From assembly GCF_025698545.1 (NCBI RefSeq), contig NC_068577.1, forward strand, positions 4,001,501 to 4,065,500: 64,000 nucleotides of DNA, given 5' to 3'. Of this stretch, positions 10,319-23,589 are shown piece after piece. Position 1 is the stretch's first letter. Each line of letters starts with the position of its first letter. The notes beneath the pieces were generated by a model. It made no database searches. It had not been told where the DNA came from and worked only from the letters and a program-made list of their open reading frames with translations. The position numbers and the translations under genes are program-made. The stretch comes from Gossypium raimondii. Taxonomy: Eukaryota > Streptophyta > Magnoliopsida > Malvales > Malvaceae.

Positions 10319-13300
10319 TCACTTGAGCAAGCCTGTTGTTTTACAAATGGGACACAGGTTTTTTAGCATTAACCACTGTTTGATGCAGTTTGTGTGGAAG
10401 TCATGTCCACAATCTAGTGTCCCAGTCTCATCCCCATCTGCATATTCCTCCTGCCATCGTTAAAGTTCGGACAAGGTAACAGGTGAGATGAATGAAGTTA
10501 TTTAAAGCAGCTTATCTGTCATTGAGCATCATACCTGACAGATACAGCAGGGTTCCAATTCTTGTGTGGATTCCGTTGTGGTGGATGAGTACTTCTGCTG
10601 TTTCAGCAGCTTCAGAATGGTTTCCTCGTTCAGTCCAGTGCTCACATCTCCGATGCGTTCTTCTAATGCCAACAATTCCTAGCGTTCCATTTGCAATGTG
10701 AGAAGAATAACGTCCAATGTGAAGTGATTGAACAAAAAACAGCAATCCCTTTTTACCTCATAAGACATGTTATCAACATCAAGGCGCATATCTCTATGTC
10801 TGTCATGGGTTTCAGCCATACCATGATATATGAATGGATCAAACACCATATAATCCTGTAAGGGTATCACATAAAGATCTAATGTCATACAACATCATAT
10901 CATGTGGGAAGGACTATGAATTATTCTCAGACAACAGAGCCCTTTCCAGGGTCTACCGGGGTGCTCTACTAATAGAGTTCTTTATCCCTCATTTTGTGGA
11001 AATCTGTTTAGCAAGTACTTAGATATGTTTTCAGTATTTCCAAAGTCGGAAACCTGTTTCTTTTCCTTTTTAAAGACCATAGGGTGTAGTATATTTTGAT
11101 CCATGAATGCTAAGCTTCAAAGGCTGCAAGAAGAAGTGTTGCTTTGAGGATATGAAGCCATGCATGTGACCTCAACCATAAAAACAAGACTAGACTATAT
11201 GCAATATGAGCCGAAATGTTGCTTAAAACAAGGGAACATCACCGTGTCCCCACATCAAAAATATATTCAATTGCTGAAGCAATCTAGTTAGCGACCTATA
11301 GATGTCAAACAAACTTTCTACGCACCAAAATATCCAATAATATGCTTTTTGCATAAAAACAATCGGTGACAGATCATTCAAGACTAAGCTAGTAAAACAA
11401 AGTCATACAGAATCTGTTCTCAATGGTGAGAACAGTCTCTAACCACATTAGCACCAAAGAAGAGAAACATTTACACCAAAGCTATCTAACCACATGAAGC
11501 TGCTAAGTTTTTAATCTCATCCTAAGAAATATATACGTTTTCACAAAAATCAACGCTAATAGAAATGTTCTTATAGCAGTTCAGTTGTATTTTGGATAAT
11601 ATGGTATGAGAAAATTTTAATAAATGGGACGGGAAATGAGTTGCACAGCCATATCACCTATAAATAAAACAGGTATGTAAGATAAAATGCAAAAAGAAAA
11701 GGAAATGAATCTTTTCAACATTAGCCAGCAAAATCATTATAGCCAGTGTTGCCAAAAATTAATAATAAATAAAAATAAATTCAGCTGCTAGCTCACGACC
11801 TATTTATGAAAATGTCGTGGCAACATAATGGCATGAAACAGAAACCAAACCTCAATTCGTAAATTCTCCCCCCTACGCATGGCATTCAAGACTTGGCGTA
11901 TCTGATACAAGGAGAACAACATAAGCAGCAAGTTATTAGAATTTTTTTTTTCCTTATGTTCAACTGCAATTATAGAAAACTATAATTTTAGTGATGCATA
12001 TCGTTTATCTCAAACTTAATTCATCAGATTCTGTAAAAGACATTATTTTCTGAAAGGGAATAAATTAACAAGCTAAAAAGCAAATAGTATAAACAGATTA
12101 TGTAAACTAACAGATGTGAATTGCATAACCAGGAATTGAGAAAAAAACAGAGATGGTTTCAGAACTATTTTTTCCTAGAAAGTATTGAAGGAGAGGTAAA
12201 TAGAGATATCAACATCCAACAAAATTGAGCAGAAAAAAATAAAACCAAAACATAAAAAAACCTGAGAGAAGAGTGAACAACAGCATTTTAGTAGAGAGAC
12301 TAATACGCAGCACCTGACTTTCATAAATTTCTACTTAATATATTTGTAAAAATTGAATATGCATTTCAATCATTTATAAAAATAGATTGAAAGTAGATAC
12401 AAACTGCCCATTTTCATTTCTAGGTTGAGATTGCTCAAGACTTCGTATCTTAATTAAAAATTTAGGTGGGAAAAGGTCACAAACTGGTACAAAAATGTGG
12501 TGAAAAGATGACTTGTATGCGCGGGACAGAAAGCACTAATGGCAACAGATAATTCAATCCAAACTAAAATATGAACTAGATATGAAAGATGAACATCGGC
12601 AGGGATATAGAGTATACAGCTTGCAGAAGCTTTAAAAGGAAAAATGATAGCTATAGATGACACAAATAGCTTGCAGAAAGACTCAAATAAATGATGTGAT
12701 AAGGAGCCTGGTTTACTACAGGTTTTCATATTTCTTTCATGTTTTAACATTCTTATATTAATGCTAGAATATCCTATATAAACTTTTAATAATGTTCAGA
12801 AAGGGAAATTTTAAATCAGAATTTGATTAAGCACTAATATAACATGTTAACTGTATTGATTCTTTCTGAAAGTGCAAACTATAAATAGTTGCCACAATAC
12901 CCTGTATGAAACTACAAAGGGGAATTTTTTTTAAAACTGGACAAGTTATTTTTTTCTTTCATAAAATAAGCATAAGAGTGTGATATGATTTTAAAGGATG
13001 AAATTTTTTGATGAGGATGAGGTGGGTGCAAGTGTTACATAAAACAACACCTACAAACCGATAATCCAATGGGAATATCAAAATGAAAATAGAAAGAAAA
13101 GAATTTAAAAATCTGCTTTTGTCCTTGACAGTTCAATCTAACATAAATGGATAAATAAAGGTACTTACTAAATATCCAACCCAAAATGAATTTGTGAAGA
13201 ACATCAAACATAAAATGTGGAAAACAAAAGAACAACAATTTTGAAACCAAACCGTCTTCTTAGAACATATTTATGGTTTATTTGTTTGTATGAGTGCATA

Positions 13301-15336
13301 AACCAGATGTGTGCATGCATGCAGGGGTGTAAATTTTTATGTGTATAAACACAATATTCGTTACTAAATTTCGCTGCATATCATAGAAATGGATAACTAG
13401 GTGATTCTAGAATGCTGCTAATCATCATTATCTGGAAAGCCAAATTTGTTACTATTAAGTATTAGAATTTATTGAGAGCAAATCCTATTCAGGAAGCCTT
13501 AGACATATAAATGTACAGAGGCAATGAAGTTAAAATTTAGCAAAATGACCTTCAGAAACAAACCTCAGATATTAGCCGGTGTCTCCCTTCGATGTCAGCA
13601 GCCAAAGCTCGCAACGAATGGGGCATCCCAAGAACATCATCATCTTGTCTCTCCAATATGAATGCAGACCTAGGGTATGGTTGATTGTTACCCTGGATGT
13701 TCGATCCAGATGGCACCATTGTCTCTTGTGAGGAAGCAGAAGGGCCTGAAGACAATGGTGGAAAATGGCCACTACGACCACCAGGTTCAGAATCAATTGG
13801 AGGAAATAAAGACCAGGGAGCAAATTCTGATAGTCTTTGTTGATTATGAATTGGTGGGTTTTGGGGAGGAATCCAGGCAGGAGTTGGCAAAGGATGGATG
13901 CTTGAACTAGGCCCAGGTCGACTTGTAGATGAAAAGTCTCCAGAAGTACTAATATTTCCAGAAGCCAAATTCCAACCTGTTGGATCTTGTGCTAAATTTC
14001 TCATCTCAGTTGCTGGTACAAACATGGTATTTTCTGCATTGATTCTAGGGATATTTCTTATATTTGGTTCCTCCCGTAATGCAGCAGCTCTCTCTCCAAA
14101 ATTAGTAGAACTTGATGGGTTCGCAGCTCTTAAACCAGAAGTACCATTCCAAGGGAAAGGATTTACATTTCTCGGTACAACAGAAGTGGTCCTCATATGA
14201 GGTTGAGTCGACGCAGAACTAGAATTTCCAGCTATTGCAGCTGTGGATCTCAAGTCTAGAGAGTCACCAAACAGGGCAGCTCTAGAACGACCAGGAGAGC
14301 CGAAACTAGAATGCCCAGCAACCCCAGTTGATGATAAACTATGGGGTAAAGGTCCTTGTTGGTTTCCTGGATTTGCTCTTCTTAAGGTAGAAGGAAATGC
14401 ATCACTAATTACTCCTCTCATACCAAGCCCAACTCTTGGATTCGGCTGATCAGGAGGACTAACATTAAGGAGATTCCAAGAGGGTGTCGATAAACTCAAG
14501 CTGCTAGAAGCATCGTTACGAGCAGGATCAGCATGCCAAGCAGCATTTTCAATTTGTTGAAAACAGCTTGAAGTACCAGCAGAATAAGACTGTCCAGAAG
14601 TACCTTCAAGAACCTTCCTTTTGCAGGATAAACCCCAACTGCCCAAAGAAGTGCCAGAACCATCATTATTTTCCTCCCCCATATAATTAGAGCTTCCAGA
14701 AGAACTACCAACATTATCAGAAGAAACACTGGCATTAGAAATCTGTTCTCTTTCTAGTCCAACTGAGTTGTGGAGATTAAGACCTATACCAGTTCCCACA
14801 CTCGACCTTGAATTACCACTGCTGCTAATAAACCCTTCATTTAGATTCACATTGTGTGGGCTATGATTAGAGCTTGAACCTTGTAAAAATATGGGCCCAC
14901 TTCGGACCTGATTGCCACTTCGACCATTATTCAGTCTCCCAGGAAAAATGACATTTGCTGGCTCAATCCGCCTTTCTTCTGACCTTGGAGCAGCCCCAAC
15001 ATGAGCACCATAAGAAGGCCAACCACGCTCTATTTTTGTTCCATCATCATTAAGATGGTGATTTAGAACATCGTGCATCACCTGGTTTTGAATTCTCAAT
15101 CTAGAGCTCGGTTCCCCAGAACTCCAGCCACTAACACTCTGAACATCGGGAGTAACAGTGCTTCCATGCATCATCCCACTAGAAGACATTGCATAATTGG
15201 ATAACCGAGTTTCCACAGGATTCAGCATGTTGTGCAAAGAATTTGGTTGACCAATGCTCGTGTCATTGGGACCAGAGCCCTCATCAATGTTAACAGTTTC
15301 AGGGAAAGAGTCAATGGTGCCCCCCTGACCTTGCAT
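10319..15336 (-). CDS. RING-H2 E3 ubiquitin ligase, RHG1A/HIP1-like
   Basis: Five coding exons were read from splice sites: 15336-13564 (591 codons), 11901-11851 (17), 10855-10757 (33), 10678-10535 (48) and 10450-10319 (43 plus stop). All junctions are phase 0, giving about 732 residues. The N-terminal two thirds is low-complexity, rich in Ser, Asn, Gly and Pro and probably disordered. It begins MQGQGGTIDSFPETVN, a start shared by plant RHG1A-type ligases. The C-terminus carries a helical stretch (LISE then IRQVLNAMRRGENLRIE), a conserved linker (DYMVFDPFIYHGMAETHDRHRDMR cut across an exon) and a RING-H2 domain: CCIC at the end of exon 4, then CGHDFH, C and CPIC in exon 5. All zinc ligands are visible. 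It should transfer ubiquitin from an E2, but no substrate can be inferred. The gene is long because intron 1 of the coding part and the 5' UTR intron are each about 1.6-1.7 kb. Confidence 0.88.
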
Positions 15337-17465
15337 CAGGGAAGATATATTCCACCTAGAAATATGTCTGAGACACTAAATACTATTCCAACTTTCAGAA
15401 CAAGTCTCCATTCAAGCTCCGCATTTCTCAGGTCAAAATACGAAAGGGATCACAAGATCAGACTGGTAGTTAAAACCTGAAAAGATAAGCATAATATCCA
15501 AATTCGCATTTCAGTTATTAAAAGGGGAGAAATAAGGAGAGGGGTCATCCAAGGGAATTATGTAAAGTAATAAAAAGAAACAATATTGCAACCACATCTT
15601 ACAGAATAAGTTCTGAAGCTCCTGAGTTATCCAGCTTTCCCAGGTTACGTATGTCTGCAAATGAAAGGCCCAACCAGTTAACATCTTGAACCCAAAAGAA
15701 ATAACTACCTCAGTTGCAAATGGATATTGATTTTTGTGAGAATGTGCAAGCAAGAACAACTTTATGTTACATAGCATGCAACTTGATATCCTAACAGGCC
15801 AAGTAAAACAAAAACAGAACACCAACAGTTCTAGTTTCTAGCATGCCAGGTCAATTAGAGATCAAGATATGACCTGATAGTAGTTGAAAGGTTGACAGTT
15901 TAAGGAAAGCAGTTGGTTCACTATGTCTTTACCCCAGGAAATTCGGTATGGCATTCATAAGGCGATAATTCTCTGGTTCAGGACATAAGATACTTGTGGC
16001 TGCTACTCTCTCTTATTGGCATAGTCTCTCATGCAACATATGAAAATGCACCTGAGCATGTGCGAAACAAAGTTACCAGAACTGAGGAGCTCATATTTTG
16101 TGTAATTTATGTTTAACACCAATTAACCCACCCTTTTCATCATCTCACATGCTGAACATTCATATTCAATATCACTTCAAGGAACTCACAATTGTAAATA
16201 CAATATGAATCTAGATAATTGGAATCTCCAATACCAGCTTAGCAAATCACTCTTTCTTCCAATATATTTCTGCCTTCCATTTTGACATACAAAAATACTT
16301 CACAACCACTCAATTCAGTGCAAAATGACAAAGCTTGATAACCAGCCATTCACATTAAGTGCAGATCAAGCAGTCAAATTCACAGCACCAAGACCAAGTA
16401 GAAACAAATCAAAGCTAATTACTACTAGCCTACAACTCAACTACAACTTTATCAATATTTCCATGCATTGACAACCATAACCAACTACAAGCTAGATAGA
16501 ACAACATTGATATTAAATTATTACCACATATAATGTGCTTGTTAGGCAATATAAGTAGATCAAAAAGGAATAAAATGCTGAAATACGGGAACTTGTAGAT
16601 CAGAGTGTCGCTTGTTTCAAGCCTCAAATTACAAAATCAACAAAATGTAGTTTGCAGAATCAGCAATCCAAGAATGCAAAATTAAGCATCTGCATCAAAA
16701 AAAGGAAAAACAAAGAAAAAGAACACAAATTTTATCACATTGACAACCCCATCAAACTAAAGGGAAACAAACCCAAATAAAGAAAGCTTCAGTGCTAGTA
16801 AAGCTTTGGTCTTTTGACAAAAATGTGAGAAAACCAGAAAAATCCAACCCCATTTCTTCCTCCATTTAGTTTTTTCTTTTAGAAAAAAAAAAGCATCAGA
16901 TGATTAAAATAAATATCCGATTAAAATTGACAAGGAAAATTAGCAAACAACCCAACATGGGTCGACCTCGATCCCTCGTAATATTTCAAAATAAAGAAAA
17001 TAACCATAAAATTACCAAAAAACTAAGAAATCCCAAAAAGGGTAAAGTGAAATGATCTTGAAAAAACAACTATTCTCGATCATCAAAACTACTATCATCT
17101 GGATTAAGAGAAAAATACCTGAAAAAGAAAGCTGAGACGATGAAACGAAAACCATTAAAATTAAAAAAGGAAAAAAGAAATCAGGTGTTTGATTATTTTA
17201 AGGAGAGGAGTCACAGGGATTGCTTCTTTTATTTCCCTTCTTTCTAGTTTTATTTTGGGAATTTTGTACTTTTTTTCTCTTGCTCTCTCCTTCTCCTTGT
17301 TATTTTGGTCTGAGTTTCAGATAGGGTTTTTTTTAATGATAATTTAAATAAGAAAAGGAAAAAGAAGAGATCAACAAAATAGGACAAAACAAAACCACTG
17401 AAAAAATGGATGAGATGATCTGAGAGAGACAGAGGAAGATAACAGGTGTATTCTGTCTGCAACAT
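15337..17465 (-). other. 5' UTR and leader intron of the RING gene
   Basis: Upstream of the ATG at 15336 a TTTTCAG acceptor ends near 15479. Upstream again, a CAG/GTATTT donor lies near 17119 in a purine- and pyrimidine-rich leader of about 17120-17460. This suggests one non-coding first exon and a leader intron of about 1.6 kb. The intron contains no recognisable gene. Boundaries are inferred from splice-like motifs only. Confidence 0.5.
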
Positions 17466-18440
17466 TGGTTTTTTCTTTTATTTTTTCATTTTTAAAAATT
17501 GATATGGTAAAACAATAATAATAAATAAGTAAAATAAATTAACAATATACTTATAAATTTTCTTTAAGTAGGTTTAAAAATAATAAACAATAAATTATTA
17601 AAAGAGATAATAAAATATCTATAATAAAATTAAAATAAATAAAACTTTAAAAATAATAAGTTAAAAGAATGGTCACAAGACTATCCATGGTTTTTTACCC
17701 GTGCAATAGAAAACACGCTAATTTGGACTAATTCGCAGGAAAAGACATCACCTATAGAAGTAGAAGATAATCTTGACAGGTCACGTGATGGTCTTGAACA
17801 GATGGAGATAAAGTGCTACAAAGCTAAAGAAGAAAAAACAAAGATGATAGAATAACTGAATCTCACTTCTGATGTTAGAACATACTATGAAAGTGATTAG
17901 ATGTGATTAGATGTGATTAGATGTTTCACTATCTTATATGAGTCATAAAAGTAAGTTTGTTTGTTATGTAAAAGTATGAGTCATAAAAATTAATTTGTTT
18001 GCTATGAAGATGTATGAGTCAAAAAAGTAAGTTTGTTTGTTATACGAGTCATAAAAGTAATGAGATTTAATGTCAGAATATCTGAAATTAATGGGTTTAA
18101 CAACAAGTATGCTATGCTAGAAATAGGGCCTTCCTCCTTGGCCACAAAAACAGGTACTGCCTTTTAGCTGTCAAACCATTAATTCCAAATATTTCGACCT
18201 TAAATCCCATTTACAATACTATTTATTATATTATTAATACAATTGGTACGAGTTTCAAATACTTTAATTTTAATTATTTTTTTAATTTTTTTAATAAAAA
18301 TATTAAACTATCTTCGAATAATATAACAAGACAGCACAAAAAAATAAATATGACCACAAGAAAAAATGAAAAGCAAGACATATAGCCCAACATTTTTAAA
18401 TCTAAAGAAAACCAGCCAAGCAACATTTGCTTAACCAAAG
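17466..18440. other. AT-rich intergenic DNA with short tandem repeats
   Basis: No gene seen. At about 17893-17925 a 10-bp unit GTGATTAGAT is repeated three times. From about 17938 to 18060 a unit of about 45 bp (ATGAGTCATAAAAGTAAG plus TTTGTTTGTTATG) is repeated imperfectly. Confidence 0.6.
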
Positions 18441-18449
18441 ATCACTTGA

Positions 18450-18900
18450 AGAAGCACACAAACATGACAAAATGAGCGGAGCACTTCAATCCCATCGCCA
18501 TTAACGGCCAAAGAGACACCACTCATGAGCTACCACGGTCATCATGTCTGTTGGTCCGTCCTCAATCCAAAAGTAACTCGACGCAACCGTCAAACTAAAT
18601 TTAGTGAGCCACAATATTATTCTCCTGTTAAACATGATTCAACTCACACACCCAACTCAAAGAATCGTTCAATAAATTTTTTGTTGTCTGAAATATAACT
18701 ACTCAGGTGAGACCGATTCACACTGAACATTCGTAATTTTTTTATAGTCATCAAAGAGTCAACCTCGAGAACTATTTGATGGAAACCCATGTCCCAAGCA
18801 AATTCAAGCGTCCATTTACATGCCAAAGCCACTTAACAAATAGAGAAAGTAGCCCTAACACCACCAACTCCACCTCATAGCTCAAAATAAAGGTAACAAT
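18450..18900 (-). pseudogene. RNase H-like fragment from a LINE-type element
   Basis: The minus-strand reading LACKWTLEFAWDMGFHQIVL followed by EVDSL matches the RNase H (RVT_3) domain at the C-terminus of plant L1-type LINEs. There the usual text is A..A..A...G, then ..E.D. Only about 60 residues remain open, and no other LINE domain is adjacent. It is a dead fragment. Confidence 0.6.
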
Positions 18901-20957
18901 TTCATCGGTCATTTATCTTACCTTGATTTAAAATATAAATTTTAAAATTATTAATTATATTCAATAGTTTAATGTAATAACTATCTAATTTTTTAAGTAA
19001 TTATTAAAAAATAGAATGGCTAAGACAAAAATTTAATAATTTGCTTAAAACATTAAAATTTTATATCAGTAGACACGAATCGATATAACTAAATCAATAC
19101 ATATCGATTGATATGATACCGATTATCATAACAAAAATTTAAAATAGTCTTCATCCAAAATAGCCAAACAAATAATATGAAATAATGGGACTCGAAATGA
19201 TAAAAACTGAAATGATTTTCAACTCATAATAATTTGACTCGAAAAATCTAACCCTTCACAATAATTTAAAATTAAATAAAAGTAAATTGAAATGGGAAGT
19301 AACTCAAATAGATTGACTACATCTAAAAGTAACCGATATATGTAGTTGAGAGCGATGACTTAAGCCGTAGAGAAAAGGCGTTTTTGTACTACACGTAGCC
19401 TTCATGCATTACCAATTTATCATATTTCCCTTTTGTTTTATTTCTCTCTCTTTTTTTTTATGTTGGATAATCTTTTGAAAAATTTTATTATCGGTTTTAG
19501 TGATATTTGTTTTTTTATATAATATTTAAAATTACCTATAGTTTTTCCTAATCTATAAATAGGATGATAATGCGTTTCAGTGCACTCAAACTCACGTCTT
19601 CTTATATTGACAATAATGTCTATGCCAATCGAGCTAAGCCTCAATCGACAATATTTTATAAAATGTTAATATAACTTTGTTTGTGTAAAAAATAGTAAGA
19701 GGGATCTAACACTGATTGGTATTTGGAATGGGAAACCAAGTATGATATAGCAAGCAAAGGCAGTTTAATTGATTTCTAATTGGTTAAATTGTAGTTTTGA
19801 TGTTTTTATCATTTATATTTTAATGTAACATAATGTAGCATTCTATTCATGGGTTAATTTAAATAGTTAATATCGTTAATTATTTTTATTAAAATATTAA
19901 AATGGATTTTTTAAATTACTCTCTTCCCATATAAAAAATTCTATGACAACATGATGAATAGAAAATGATGATTTTAAGAAAAAAAAACAATATCAATCAT
20001 CATGAAAATGATGTTTTAAGAAAAAGAAAACATTAATATTTTGACTGAAATGATTAACCTCATTAACTAATTTGATTAACTAATAATATTATAAATATAT
20101 AGAAATTAAATTATACCAAATTAAAGTATAAGGATTTATGCATAATAAATGGACGAAAACTAAAATTTGACAATTAGAAATTAGTGAAGGATGAAATTGG
20201 GCCAACCAAATCTTTGGTTTTTGAATGAGGAGTTTTAGAAAAGTGTAAGTATGTTTCATTTGATTTAAAAGTTAAAAAGATTATGAATATAAATAATAAT
20301 TGTTGTTGCACCTAATTTTATTCAAAATTTATTATTTTTTCAAAATAATAATATTATATATTATATGTTTTAGGTATATTTAAATATGGGTATAAATCTT
20401 TAAATATATTAATTAATTTTATTTCTATTTCTATTTTAATATTATAATTATTTTATATTTTAGTAATGGAATACAAAAAACCCTCACTTGTGATTTTTTA
20501 AAATTTCAATATTAATGCTTATAATAATAATAATATTTTTTAATAGAGTGCTTTAAATAAATTTTTTTAAATCATACAAATATAAATAAACCCTAAAACA
20601 TCTTAATTTGGTTAGTAAGATATTGTCTATTCCTAATAAATTGGGAAATAATTCTATTGGGTAAGAATAAAAGCCCATTAGATTAAGTCCAACCCAATTA
20701 AAATCCCAATAGACAACCCACAAAATATTGGTAACTGAGTTTCACGAAAACAAACACACTTGCCCCAAAAGAAGGGTTCGAAAAAGATAATGTTATCCGT
20801 CGGAAGAACTCCGACACAAACCTCAATTCTCGGTCGGTCGGATTTTAAGATATTCGAGATTGACCTCAAACCCTCTTTTCCTCGTCATGCAATAACCTCA
20901 CTTTAAGGGATAACTAAAAGGAGCTTATCCAAAAATCAATAAAAACAAAGTTCCAAA
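18901..20957. other. AT-rich intergenic DNA with a dispersed repeat
   Basis: No gene seen. The stretch at about 18930-19110 (AAATTTTAAAATTATTAATT, then ATCGATA-type motifs) resembles 26815-26990, so both are copies of an unidentified dispersed repeat. The rest is AT-rich and featureless. Confidence 0.45.
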
Positions 20958-21509
20958 TAGACCTGATTATCGATTTGATTGGACTGATATAAAATTTAAA
21001 GTTTGTTTTATGAGTTCGGGTCAGCTTAACCTGAAAAATAGGTCTAAATTTTACTCAAGAATGACCCAGATTAAAAGAGCTAAACCAAACTCGATTTGAT
21101 ATGTCCGTAGTAAAAGAAAATTAGATTATTTTTATATAAAAATAAATTTTAAAAATATAATACATAAAATACACTAAAAATATTAAAATAAATATTTTCC
21201 AATAAATTGGAAATACATTAAAAAAAGTTTTTATACTTAAATAGCACTAAGATAGTTGCAACTTAGAAAACAAATGGCTCTAAAATAATAGCAAATATAC
21301 AACATTCAAATAATAACAACAGATAAGTAACAAAACATCAGGGAAACAATAGATTCGGGTCGGGCCGGACCAAAGCAAAAAAACCGACTTGAGGCTCGGC
21401 CCATTTAGAAATGAGCCTTATTTTTGTTTAAAATTATTTTTCGAATCTATATTTTTGCATAAACGACAGACTTTCGAACCTAAAGAAGTAACCCGACGAA
21501 TGAGGTTTA
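20958..21509. mobile_element. hAT-type element, older relative
   Basis: A 552-bp element starting TAGACCTGATTATCG and ending, in reverse, TAAACCTCATTCGTCGG. It is flanked by GTTCCAAA (20950-20957) and GTCCTAAA (21510-21517), a decayed 8-bp duplication. The interior shares the ACTAAGATAGTTGCAACTTA and AAATAATAGCAAAT-like stretches with 8825-9430, so it is the same family. Non-coding. Confidence 0.78.
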
Positions 21510-22186
21510 GTCCTAAAATATATATATTTATACCCGCATTACACATGATTAAATGTAAAATCATATGAAAATCCCATTTGAGAATTTCTGGTCACATCCA
21601 AAATGCAAGGGGACTAGCTTGTGAAATAATCATGCTCTCTCAAGACACTTCTGATATTCCCTCAACAAAATAATGAATAATAATGTCAAAATACGAAAAA
21701 GGGGTTGTTAGTACCATTTTATTATTAATATTTTGTGAATTGAGTACCAAGCTTTGACCCAAAGCAGTGGACTGTCATTATCTTCACCGAACGCGGTGTT
21801 CAATTTCATGGGATAATAATTTAGTAACATTTGACCCTCAAAACGTCTAATTTTCCCCAATTTCACCAACCCTCTTACCAACTCTCCATATAAACCAACA
21901 CCATAATTGGTGGATCCCACCATTATCATCCCCAATCAACACACCGCTGAATAAACCAACTTGGGTATCATTTTTCATATGAACCAACAATTTTGTCCAA
22001 GGCTCCTATGCCTTTGTTACCTTTGGTTATCAATATAATATTGCAAAAGCTTAATAAGGAAAGTGATATCACAACTCATGCATACAGTCACCTCATCCAT
22101 TTGAGTCATCACATTGCACATGCGGTCATAGAGTGAGTGCAGAACTGGTCCCAAAGGAGTTTTGGGAGTTCACCAACTCCCGACCC

Positions 22187-22241
22187 GGTTGGTAAACCCG
22201 AAATGGTTGGTTCCAACCGGGAGTTTCAACTTCCATATAAG
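22187..22241 (+). promoter_or_regulatory. CCoAOMT promoter: AC elements and TATA box
   Basis: Two exact AC-II type boxes (ACCAACC on the minus strand) lie at 22187-22193 and 22205-22211. The second is part of the near-palindrome GGTTGGTTCCAACC at 22205-22218. A TATA-like CATATAAG follows at 22234-22241, about 100 bp before the start codon. AC elements are the known binding sites of the R2R3-MYB regulators that co-activate lignin and phenylpropanoid genes. This fits the gene identity, but binding itself is inferred. Confidence 0.7.
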
Positions 22242-22343
22242 CTCCTCTCATGTCCCTCTTTCAGCTCAAATTTAGTGGTTACCATTCAAAGGCATAATAC
22301 ACAGTTCCCACAAAAGAAAGAAGGTTTAGAAGAGTAGTGGCAA

Positions 22344-23448
<1,105 letters not shown>

Positions 23449-23589
23449 ACCACCGTTACCGCCGCCGTCCAAGTTTGAGCGTCTTCAAATTTGCAACTCC
23501 ACTCTATTTCATTCCTTTCTTTTTAATTTCAAATCTTACAATTGTGTATTTTTCTTTTATCATAATGGTGAATGATTATCGAAGAATAT

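Noticed and set aside
13677-14735. Plus- and minus-strand frames overlapping the RING gene exon
   Set aside because: They are alternative frames of the 591-codon exon, which joins in phase to four further exons ending in a RING-H2 domain.
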